This document shows, in pieces, positions 33,531-40,549 of a DNA stretch of 42,098 bases. Source of the DNA: Gemmatimonadota bacterium. Lineage in GTDB: Bacteria > Gemmatimonadota > Gemmatimonadetes > Palauibacterales > Palauibacteraceae. Under the pieces are notes generated by a model. The model was given only the letters and a program-made list of their open reading frames with translations, made no database searches and was not told the DNA's origin. The position numbers and the translations under genes are program-made. The first letter of the stretch is position 1. Every line of letters starts with the position of its first letter. The stretch lies in NCBI GenBank assembly GCA_029861425.1, contig JAOTZH010000009.1, positions 1 to 42,098 of the forward strand, given 5' to 3'.

Positions 33531-34670
33531 TCAGGCCCCCGCCTCGCGTCGAAGCGCGTCGAACTCCTCCCGGCGTTGTAGCCAGGCCGCGACATCGCTC
33601 GCGGAGATGATGCCGACGAGTCGACCGTCGTCGATGACCAGAACCCGCCGCTCTTCCGCCTCCTGCATCTGTTCGAGGACCTGTAGCATGCCGCTTCTAG
33701 ACCCTACCGAGAGGTCGGCGACATCTCGCATGACCTCTCCGATGCGACGCGATACCCACGCCTCTCTCGGCACTTGCTTCACATGCTGCAGCGTGATCAA
33801 CCCGACGGGTCGTCCCGTCTCCACCACCGGGAAGGCATGGTGCTGCTTCCGTAGAAAATGCTCCTCGACCAGCTCGTCCAGGGTCAGGTTCGGAGGCACG
33901 AAATCCGGGTTCGGCGTCATCATCTCCCGGGCGGCGACGCCCTCGAGAAGGGACCGTGCCATGTGCTGCCGCAGGCTCGCGACGGCGGCGTTTCGCAGGA
34001 ACCAGCCGATGAAGATCAACCAGAGCCCCCCGATGCCGGTGCCCGAGATGAGTCCAAGGGCGCCGACCGCCATGAGGCCGTACCCGAGGGCGGATCCTCC
34101 CGCAGTCGCCCACCGAGTGGCGGTCGTGAGATCCCCCGTGACCCTCCAGACGATCGACCGAAACAGACGGCCTCCGTCGAGCGGGAATCCCGGCAGGAGA
34201 TTGAACACGGCCAGGAGAACGTTCAGAAACGACAGGTAGCTCGTGACGACAGCGGCCGGCGTGAACTGCAGACGCGCAAACAGCCACGACACGCCGGCCA
34301 GCACCGCCGCGATCAGCAGACTCGCCAGCGGACCGACGCCCGCGATGACGAATTCATCGCCGGGCTTCTCGGCCTCGAGCCTCGTGTGCGCGATTCCGCC
34401 GAAGATGAAGAGCGTGATGCCTTCGACGGGGATCCCCTTCCTGCGCGCGACGAGCGAGTGCGACAGCTCGTGCAGGACGATCGACGTGAAGAACAGCAAC
34501 GCCCCGGCCAGGCCCATCAGCAAGTAGACCGAGGACTCCTGGTCGGGGTACTGCGCTGGAAACACGCCCGCCGAGAAGGACCACAGGATGAGGAAGAGGA
34601 TCACGAACCAGGAGGGATCGATCCTGATTTCAAACCCCGAGATCGACCCCAGCCTGATCCCGCCCTTCAT
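33531..34670 (-). CDS. Site-2 protease family M50 metallopeptidase with CBS pair
   Basis: 379-residue intramembrane metalloprotease. The zinc motif is HELSH (His67, Glu68, His71) in an N-terminal membrane segment; the second ligand is Asp165 in NLLPGFPLDGGR. About six membrane helices precede a C-terminal pair of CBS domains (about 250-375) that sense adenine nucleotides. This arrangement is the Rip3/SpoIVFB-like class, which cleaves membrane proteins such as anti-sigma factors. No anti-sigma factor lies next to it. AGGAGG lies before the ATG at 34670. It follows the small CBS gene with a 25-base gap, so they are co-transcribed. Confidence 0.92.
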   Translation of the reverse strand: MKGGIRLGSISGFEIRIDPSWFVILFLILWSFSAGVFPAQYPDQESSVYLLMGLAGALLFFTSIVLHELSHSLVARRKGIPVEGITLFIFGGIAHTRLEAEKPGDEFVIAGVGPLASLLIAAVLAGVSWLFARLQFTPAAVVTSYLSFLNVLLAVFNLLPGFPLDGGRLFRSIVWRVTGDLTTATRWATAGGSALGYGLMAVGALGLISGTGIGGLWLIFIGWFLRNAAVASLRQHMARSLLEGVAAREMMTPNPDFVPPNLTLDELVEEHFLRKQHHAFPVVETGRPVGLITLQHVKQVPREAWVSRRIGEVMRDVADLSVGSRSGMLQVLEQMQEAEERRVLVIDDGRLVGIISASDVAAWLQRREEFDALRREAGA

Positions 34671-34695
34671 CCTACCTCCTCGAAGCAGGCACGCG

Positions 34696-35067
34696 TTAGA
34701 TCCAATCCAGCACGTCGTCCATCGCGAGCACTCCGACGAGACGCTCCTGGCCGTCAACGACCGCGAGCCGACGATGCCCGGCGCTGGCCATCTTCTTCAA
34801 TGCGTCTTCGATGGACGTGTCTTCGTGGACCCGCGGCGCCGGCTGCGTCATTACGTCTCCCACGGTCGTGCCCTCGATATCCCGTTCTTCGGCGACACAG
34901 CGAATCGCCAGGTCGCGGGCCGTGAGGATACCGGCCGGCCGGTTTTCTTCGTCCGTGACCAGGATCGCACCGACGTTGTGTTCCGCCATACGCCGGGCCG
35001 CGGTTCGGATGGTGTCCGGCGCGGATGCGACGACGACCTCTCTGGTGCAGAATCTCCCGGCTGACAT
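34696..35067 (-). CDS. CBS-domain protein
   Basis: 123-residue cytoplasmic protein made of two CBS motifs (DTIRTAARRMAEHNVGAILVTD with GILTARDLA, and TSIEDALKKMASAGHRRLAVVD with LVGVLAMDDV), expected to bind AMP or ATP. It is upstream of, and co-transcribed with, the M50 protease that also carries a CBS pair, suggesting it helps tune that protease to energy state. GGAG lies before the ATG. Confidence 0.9.
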   Translation of the reverse strand: MSAGRFCTREVVVASAPDTIRTAARRMAEHNVGAILVTDEENRPAGILTARDLAIRCVAEERDIEGTTVGDVMTQPAPRVHEDTSIEDALKKMASAGHRRLAVVDGQERLVGVLAMDDVLDWI

Positions 35068-35200
35068 GACTCCATCTCCCCTTCAGTGGGTGTCCCCATC
35101 GTCGGTGACTGTCCCACCGCGACAGTCCCGCGGCGGGATCCAATGGGGCAAGTACGGGTCCAGGCGGGAATTCGAGCGTGCAATCTGATGTTAGATGGCA

Positions 35201-35237
35201 CGTAACGTACGTAACCCGTTATTTTACAGTCGGTTAC
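35201..35237. promoter_or_regulatory. AT-rich repeat cluster upstream of the CBS/M50 operon
   Basis: CGTAAC occurs at 35201 and 35210 in direct orientation, ACGTACGT is palindromic, and GTAACC (35211-35216) pairs with GGTTAC (35232-35237). On the minus strand, TAAAAT within this stretch could serve as a -10. It is the only AT-rich block in the 280-base gap before the CBS gene. Confidence 0.35.
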
Positions 35238-35347
35238 ACGTCTATCGTGTCGGAAGGTGCGTGGGAGTTTCACGTGTGATCGGCTCCGACGCCCGGGACG
35301 CGTCGTCACACCGTGGGGCGAAAACGCCCGTGCGGCGGACCCCGGGG

Positions 35348-35866
35348 TCAGTCCCTGACGTCGTCCACGAACTCCTGCACGAGCGTGATCAGGTCGAGGA
35401 TGTCGCTCGGAAGGCGACCGCTGCTCCCCGTCACCGTGCGGTCAAAATCGTTCTCGCCAAAGGAGAGACGAAAATCGAACTGATCGCAGCACTCGGTTCC
35501 GTACTCCGTCTCTCCTTCGAAGAACCCCGAGCCCTGGAACTCGTCCGCGAGCGAACGAACCTGCGCGGGGGTCACGCTGGCGAGGATCTCACCTTCTCCC
35601 CAATCGCAACCGAGGTTCGTCCGACACCGGTCGCCCGTAACCCGCCCTGTCAGCGCGTCGATCGTGACCTGCCAATCGACCCCCGCGATCCCACCGGACA
35701 CGGCCAGGACCATCCGCAGGTCTTCGCCGGCCGGGTCGGTCGGGGTCGTTGCGCACGCGCCCGCGAGCACGACGGTGCCGAGCATCGTCAGGAGACGCCA
35801 CACGGCGCCGACCCCTCGCGGGAAGCCCATCCTCCTCCGGACAATCGTCTGGTTGCTGGCAGACAT
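35348..35866 (-). CDS. Emfourin-like lipoprotein (putative protease inhibitor)
   Basis: 172-residue lipoprotein (lipobox near AGAC). The mature part has the layout of emfourin, the M4 protease inhibitor family: SGGIAGVDWQVTIDALTG (first strands), then ITPAQ-like SVTPAQVRSLADEF with GSGFF, then a Cys-bearing FDFRLSFGEN strand and LPSDILDLITLVQEFV as the final helix. Known emfourins inhibit thermolysin-like proteases such as protealysin; no M4 protease is seen here. The family match is by eye, so the inhibitor role is uncertain. The start at 35866 has a ribosome site (AAGGA) and precedes an Arg-rich signal; ATG 35830 is possible. Confidence 0.65.
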   Translation of the reverse strand: MSASNQTIVRRRMGFPRGVGAVWRLLTMLGTVVLAGACATTPTDPAGEDLRMVLAVSGGIAGVDWQVTIDALTGRVTGDRCRTNLGCDWGEGEILASVTPAQVRSLADEFQGSGFFEGETEYGTECCDQFDFRLSFGENDFDRTVTGSSGRLPSDILDLITLVQEFVDDVRD

Positions 35867-36012
35867 CTTTCCGTCCTTCGTGCGTGGCCGATCCGTTTGG
35901 TGAACGTCTGGCGGGTCCACTCGGTGACCGGGGGGCCGGAGTCGCTCGGTCACGTATCGCCATCGGACCCTCGTGGTCCACCCGTTTTCGTCGAGCCGCC
36001 CGGATAACGAAC

Positions 36013-36041
36013 CACGAGCCACCACGAAAGTCCGGCTCGTG
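36013..36041. promoter_or_regulatory. Perfect inverted repeat in the leader of the carrier-protein operon
   Basis: CACGAGCC (36013-36020) and GGCTCGTG (36034-36041) form an 8-bp stem with a 13-base loop, about 150 bases before the first gene. It may be an operator or a transcript hairpin. Confidence 0.45.
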
Positions 36042-36076
36042 AGGGCGTCGATTAGCGGACCGTTTCTTGCCCTTGA

Positions 36077-36091
36077 GCGTCGGCGCGACGC
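36077..36091. promoter_or_regulatory. Second inverted repeat before the carrier-protein operon
   Basis: GCGTCG (36077-36082) and CGACGC (36086-36091) are a perfect 6-bp pair around GCG, about 100 bases before the first gene. No clear -35/-10 pair is seen nearby, and the rest of the 323-base gap (35867-36189) holds no gene. Confidence 0.4.
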
Positions 36092-36189
36092 CCCTAAGCC
36101 GTCACGAGACCGGTGAATGCGGCCGCGGCGTGTGGATTCGACGCCACGGCGGCCGAGACGAGCCCCGACAGTAGAGGAGAGGTCACTCG

Positions 36190-36441
36190 ATGAGCGAGAT
36201 CCAGAGCACCGTGAAGAGCTATGTGCTCGAGGAGTTCCTGCCTGGCGAAAGCCCCGATGCGATGGACAATTCCACGCCGCTCATCTCGTCGGGCATCCTC
36301 GACTCGCTTTCCACGATTAAGCTCGTGAGTTTTCTCGAGGAGCAGTTCAATGTCCAGTTCGAGGCGCACGAGATAAGCCGGGAGAACCTCGATACGCTCG
36401 ATCTGATCGCGGCCACCGTAGAATCCAAGCGGCACGGGTGA
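36190..36441 (+). CDS. Peptidyl/acyl carrier protein
   Basis: 83-residue stand-alone carrier protein. The phosphopantetheine arm goes on Ser39 in GILDSLSTIKL (the LDSL motif). Its acidic helix II and the EEFLPGESPDAMDNSTPLISS start are like carrier proteins that work with stand-alone adenylation enzymes (PltL, DltC, RedO types). Its stop overlaps the next ATG by one base (TGATG), so the pair is coupled. It would hold the amino-acyl and then pyrrolyl group as a thioester while the following enzymes act. GAGGAGAGG is the ribosome site. No phosphopantetheinyl transferase is in the window. Confidence 0.93.
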   Translation: MSEIQSTVKSYVLEEFLPGESPDAMDNSTPLISSGILDSLSTIKLVSFLEEQFNVQFEAHEISRENLDTLDLIAATVESKRHG

Positions 36442-38024
36442 TGCCGGAGGCAACCTCGACGCTGGTCGGCCGTCTCGAGTCCCTCCTCAGGGACAGCGCG
36501 GAGCGATGGCCCGATCGAACTGCCGTCGAGGACCCCGCGACGGACGAGAGCCTGACGTACGTCGAGTTGGACGAGCTCTCGGATCGCCATGCCGAGGCCC
36601 TCCGAAACGTGGGTGTGCGGGCGGGCGAAAGGGTCGGTCTCGCCGTGCCCAAGCGCGTCGACACGGTCGCCTGGGTTTTCGGAATCATGAAGGCGGGGGC
36701 AGCCTACGTGCCTGTCGACCCCGACGCCCCGGCCGGCCGGTCCCGTGACATCTTCGTCGATTGTTCCGTGCGCGCGATCGTCTCAAACGCCGCGTTGGCC
36801 GACGCGCTCGCCACGGGGGCGGTGAACGGGTCCGCAGTCGACTCCTGCTGGGGTGAGCGCACGACCGTCAGTGAGGACGTTGTCCTTCTCGGCAAGGGGG
36901 GCCGGGCGGAGGAAGAAGACTTCGCAGACGACGCCGGAAATGACGCCCTCGCGTACATCCTCTACACCTCCGGCTCGACGGGGAAGCCGAAGGGCGTTAT
37001 GCACTCGCACTCCACCGCTCGCGCCTTCGTCGACTGGTGCTCCGGCATGTTCGACCCGACCGAGGAAGATCGATTCAGCTCGCACGCCCCCTTCCACTTC
37101 GACCTCTCGATCTTCGATCTCTACGTTGCGATCAAGCATGGCGGGGCAGTCGTTCTCATCGGCGAGACCAGTGGGAAGTCTCCGCTCCAGCTGGCCGAGA
37201 TCGCATCGGACCGGGAGATCAGCGTGTGGTACTCCACACCGACGGTCCTTCGCCTGATGATCGATTACGGTCGTATGGAAGGTCGCGACTTCGGCCACCT
37301 GCGCATGGTGTTCTTCGCAGGCGAGGTGTTCCCGATCGGACACCTCCGCCGGCTCAAGGAGATCTGGACGGAGCCGCGCTTCTTCAACCTCTACGGTCCG
37401 ACCGAGACGAACGTCTGCACGTGGTACGAGGTCCCCGCCCGCCTGCCCGATGACCGGCTCGATCCGGTCCCGATCGGGCGCCCCTCCTCGGGCGACGTGT
37501 GTCGGGTGGTCGACCCGAGCGGCACCACGGTCGCTCCCGGTGAGGAGGGCGAGCTCGTAGTCGCCGGCGGTTCGGTGATGCTGGGATATTGGAGTCGTCC
37601 CGACCGGACCGCCGAAGCCACCCTGGTCGATGCGGAGGGCGTGTCATGGTATCGAACCGGCGACGTGGTCCGGGAAGACGATGGCGGCGACTACGTCTTC
37701 CTTGGTCGTCGAGATCGCATGGTCAAACGACGTGGTTACCGGGTGGAACTGGGCGAGATCGAGTCGGCGCTGTATCGGCACGACGAGATCGTAGAGGCCG
37801 CGGTGGTGGCCACCCCGGACGACGAGAGCGGTGTGCTGGTCACCGCGTTTCTCACGTGGTCGGGCGAGGACAAGCCGTCGCTGATCAAGCTGAAGCAGCA
37901 CTGCGCGCAGAACCTGCCTGCATACATGGTGCCCGATGCCTTCGTCACGGTCGACGACCTCCCGAAGACCTCCACCGACAAGATCGACTATCAGCGGCTG
38001 AGAGCCGACGTAGTGCGCTCATGA
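36441..38024 (+). CDS. Stand-alone amino acid adenylation enzyme (PltF-like)
   Basis: 527-residue adenylation enzyme that activates a carboxylic acid with ATP and loads it on the carrier protein. Core motifs: YILYTSGSTGKPKGVMHSH (P-loop), NLYGPTETNV, GELVVAGG, YRTGDVV, GRRDRMVKRRGYRVELGEIE and the Lys in KTSTDKIDY. By-eye alignment to GrsA gives substrate-pocket residues Asp235, Leu236, Phe239, Tyr278, Phe299, Ala301, Leu322, Val330, Cys331. As I recall, the proline-activating enzymes of pyrrole pathways (PltF, RedM) read DLLYLALVC, so six or seven of the nine agree. That points to L-proline. The order in the operon agrees. Start at 36441 or the GTG three bases before. Confidence 0.92.
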   Translation: MPEATSTLVGRLESLLRDSAERWPDRTAVEDPATDESLTYVELDELSDRHAEALRNVGVRAGERVGLAVPKRVDTVAWVFGIMKAGAAYVPVDPDAPAGRSRDIFVDCSVRAIVSNAALADALATGAVNGSAVDSCWGERTTVSEDVVLLGKGGRAEEEDFADDAGNDALAYILYTSGSTGKPKGVMHSHSTARAFVDWCSGMFDPTEEDRFSSHAPFHFDLSIFDLYVAIKHGGAVVLIGETSGKSPLQLAEIASDREISVWYSTPTVLRLMIDYGRMEGRDFGHLRMVFFAGEVFPIGHLRRLKEIWTEPRFFNLYGPTETNVCTWYEVPARLPDDRLDPVPIGRPSSGDVCRVVDPSGTTVAPGEEGELVVAGGSVMLGYWSRPDRTAEATLVDAEGVSWYRTGDVVREDDGGDYVFLGRRDRMVKRRGYRVELGEIESALYRHDEIVEAAVVATPDDESGVLVTAFLTWSGEDKPSLIKLKQHCAQNLPAYMVPDAFVTVDDLPKTSTDKIDYQRLRADVVRS

Positions 38025-38052
38025 CCCCTACGAATCCACTGGAGCACGCGAG

Positions 38053-39393
38053 ATGAGCGGAGACGGAGCCATGTTCGACGTTGCGATCATCGGCGGTGGA
38101 CCCGCCGGATCGTCGACGGCGGCGTATCTGGCGAAGGGCGGGCTGTCGTGCGTCGTCCTCGAGCGGGAGCGGTTCCCGCGCGAGCACGTCGGGGAGTCGC
38201 TCGTACCCTCGACCACGAGGGTGTTCAAAGAGCTCGGTTTCCTCGACAAGATGGAAGAGGCCGGGTTCCCGCATAAGTACGGGGCCGCCTGGACGACCAG
38301 CGGCGATCACCCGACCTACTCGCACGACTGGGGGGACATCGATCCGGACTGCTACGTCTCCGTACGCTTCGAGGAGCGTACGCAGGAAGGGGTCAGCCAG
38401 AACTACACGTATCACGTCGACCGCGCGAAGTTCGACGAGATGCTGCTCAAACACGCCGAAGGCCTCGGTGCGACGGTCTGGCAGGGCACGGTCGTTCGCG
38501 GCGTGGACCTGGACGGCCCCGACGGGAGCGTCGTCGTCACGTACGCGCGGGACGGCGAGGAACAGGAGTTGACAGCGCGCATGCTGGTGGACGCCAGCGG
38601 CCGGCGGGCATTCCTCGGCAACCGGCTCGACCTGAAGGTGACCGATTCGGTGTTCGACCAGTACGCGATCCACACGTGGTTCGACGGCTATGAGAGGGAG
38701 TCCGGTCCGGAGGGCGACTACATCTTCATCCACTTCCTGCCCGTCACCAACACGTGGGTGTGGCAGATCCCGATCACGGACTCGATCACGAGCTTCGGCG
38801 TGGTCACGCAGAAGATGAACTTCAAGGCCGCGAGCGCGTCGATGGACGAGTTCTTCTGGGAGTGCATGAAGAGTCGGCCCGAGCTCTACGAGAAGCTCAA
38901 GGCGTCGCGGCAGCTCCGGCCACTCAAGCCCGAAGGAGACTACAGCTACGCCATGAAGAGGTTCTGTGGCGATCGCTTCGTCCTCGTCGGGGACGCGGCG
39001 CGCTTCGTGGATCCTATCTTCTCCAGCGGGGTCAGCATCGCGCTGACGAGTGGCAAGCTGGCCAGCCAGGCCATCCTCGCCGCTGCTGAGGCGGGCGATT
39101 TCTCCCGCTCCCGATTCGATGAGTTCGAGCGGACTATGAAGGCGGGGTGCGAACACTGGTACGAGTTCATCACGTTGTACTATCGCCTGAACGTGCTGTT
39201 TACGTACTTCATCTCCGACCCGAAGTACCGGCTCGACATTCTCCGTCTTCTGCAGGGAGATGTGTACGATGAGGAGAAGCCGCCCGTGTTGCAGAAGATG
39301 CGAGACATGGTGACCCAGGTCGAGGAGAACCCGGGGCACGTGTGGCACGATCTGCTCGGCAGTCTCACGGCAGAGAGCCTCCGGGAAACCTAG
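38053..39393 (+). CDS. Flavin-dependent halogenase acting on a carrier-bound substrate
   Basis: 446-residue FADH2-dependent halogenase. The FAD fold is GGGPAGSSTAAYLAKGG (14-30) and GDAARFVDP (313-321). The halogenase signature WxWxIP is exact: TWVWQIP at 234-240. Lys75 in FPHKYGAAW is the candidate haloamine lysine, and FVDPIFSSGVS matches the FxxPxxSxG motif of the subgroup acting on phenols and carrier-tethered pyrroles (PltA, Bmp2). It expects reduced flavin from a separate reductase, not seen here. Chloride versus bromide cannot be told. The start 38053 has GGAG before it; ATG at 38071 is also possible. It follows the adenylation gene after 28 bases. Confidence 0.9.
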   Translation: MSGDGAMFDVAIIGGGPAGSSTAAYLAKGGLSCVVLERERFPREHVGESLVPSTTRVFKELGFLDKMEEAGFPHKYGAAWTTSGDHPTYSHDWGDIDPDCYVSVRFEERTQEGVSQNYTYHVDRAKFDEMLLKHAEGLGATVWQGTVVRGVDLDGPDGSVVVTYARDGEEQELTARMLVDASGRRAFLGNRLDLKVTDSVFDQYAIHTWFDGYERESGPEGDYIFIHFLPVTNTWVWQIPITDSITSFGVVTQKMNFKAASASMDEFFWECMKSRPELYEKLKASRQLRPLKPEGDYSYAMKRFCGDRFVLVGDAARFVDPIFSSGVSIALTSGKLASQAILAAAEAGDFSRSRFDEFERTMKAGCEHWYEFITLYYRLNVLFTYFISDPKYRLDILRLLQGDVYDEEKPPVLQKMRDMVTQVEENPGHVWHDLLGSLTAESLRET

Positions 39394-39400
39394 GATCTGA

Positions 39401-40549
39401 ATGGACTTTTCGTTCACCCCCGATCAGGAAGCGCTCCGCGACCAGATCCTGGAGTTCGCGACCCGCGAGCTCACGGAGGGCGCGATCGAGCGGGATCGAG
39501 GGGGCGTGTTCCCGCACGATCTGTGGGAGAAGTGTGGGGAGATGGGCCTTCAGGGCCTGCCGGTGCCCGAAAGTCACGGAGGCGTCGGACTCGACTCGTT
39601 GTCGACCGCGATCGCGCTCGAAGCCTTCGGCTACGGATGCCGCGATGGAGGCCTGGCGTTCGCGATCGGTGCACACCTCCTCGCATGCGTCATCCCCGTG
39701 TGGCGACACGGAAGCGAGGAGCTCAAGGAACGGTATCTCCCGGGGCTGTCGAACGGCAGCCTGATCGCGGTCAACGCGATCACCGAGCCCGACTCCGGCT
39801 CCGACGCATTCGCGATGAAGACGCGGGCGGTGTCGGTCGAGGGCGGGTTCAGGATCGACGGGACGAAAACGTTCGCGTCGAACGGCCCTGTCGCGGACCT
39901 CGCGGTCGTCTACGCGGCCACCGACCCGGATCGGGGCTTTCTCGGGGGCATCACGGCGTTCCTGGTCGAGAAGGGAACGCCCGGGTTCTCGGTGGGACAG
40001 AAGTTCGAGAAGATGGGGCTTCGCACCGCGCCGCTCAGCGAGCTGGTGTTCGACGACGTGTTCGTGCCCGATGACTCCGTCATCGGGGGCGTGGGGGGCG
40101 GCGGACCGATCTTCAACCACTCGATGGAGTGGGAGCGGATCTGTCTTCCGGCGATTCACCTCGGGACGATGCGACACCTGCTGGACCGGGCCGTCGAGCA
40201 GGCCCGCACCCGGAAGGCGTTCGGCCAGTCGATCGGGAAGAACCAGGCGATCTCCCACCGGATCGCGGACCTCAAAGTGCGTCTCGAGGCCGCCCGGCTC
40301 CTCACCTACCGATCCGCGGAGCGTCTCGAGACGGCGGGCACCGTGGGGCTCGACGCTTCGATGACGAAGCTCCTGGTCAGCGAGTCGCTGGTCCGTAGCG
40401 CACTCGACGTCGTTCAGATCTTCGGTGGCTACGGGTACATGGACGAGTACGAGGTCGAACGAATACTGAGGGATTCGATCGGGAGCACGATCTACTCCGG
40501 AACGTCGGAGATGCAGCGCAACATCATCGCGGGGTGGCTGGGGCTCTGA
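39401..40549 (+). CDS. Acyl-CoA dehydrogenase-fold prolyl-carrier dehydrogenase (PltE/RedW-like)
   Basis: 382-residue FAD acyl-CoA dehydrogenase-fold enzyme. FAD and substrate motifs are AITEPDSGSDAFAMKT, FASNGP and the C-terminal SGTSEMQRNIIAGWLGL. The usual catalytic Glu near the end (IYEGTSE) is Ser366 here. Glu245 in MEWERICLP instead lies where isovaleryl-CoA dehydrogenase has its catalytic Glu254 (DLERLVL), a placement also used by prolyl-carrier dehydrogenases. It likely oxidises prolyl-S-carrier to pyrrolyl-2-carboxyl-S-carrier. It starts 7 bases after the halogenase; its TGA overlaps the next ATG (TGATG). Confidence 0.9.
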   Translation: MDFSFTPDQEALRDQILEFATRELTEGAIERDRGGVFPHDLWEKCGEMGLQGLPVPESHGGVGLDSLSTAIALEAFGYGCRDGGLAFAIGAHLLACVIPVWRHGSEELKERYLPGLSNGSLIAVNAITEPDSGSDAFAMKTRAVSVEGGFRIDGTKTFASNGPVADLAVVYAATDPDRGFLGGITAFLVEKGTPGFSVGQKFEKMGLRTAPLSELVFDDVFVPDDSVIGGVGGGGPIFNHSMEWERICLPAIHLGTMRHLLDRAVEQARTRKAFGQSIGKNQAISHRIADLKVRLEAARLLTYRSAERLETAGTVGLDASMTKLLVSESLVRSALDVVQIFGGYGYMDEYEVERILRDSIGSTIYSGTSEMQRNIIAGWLGL

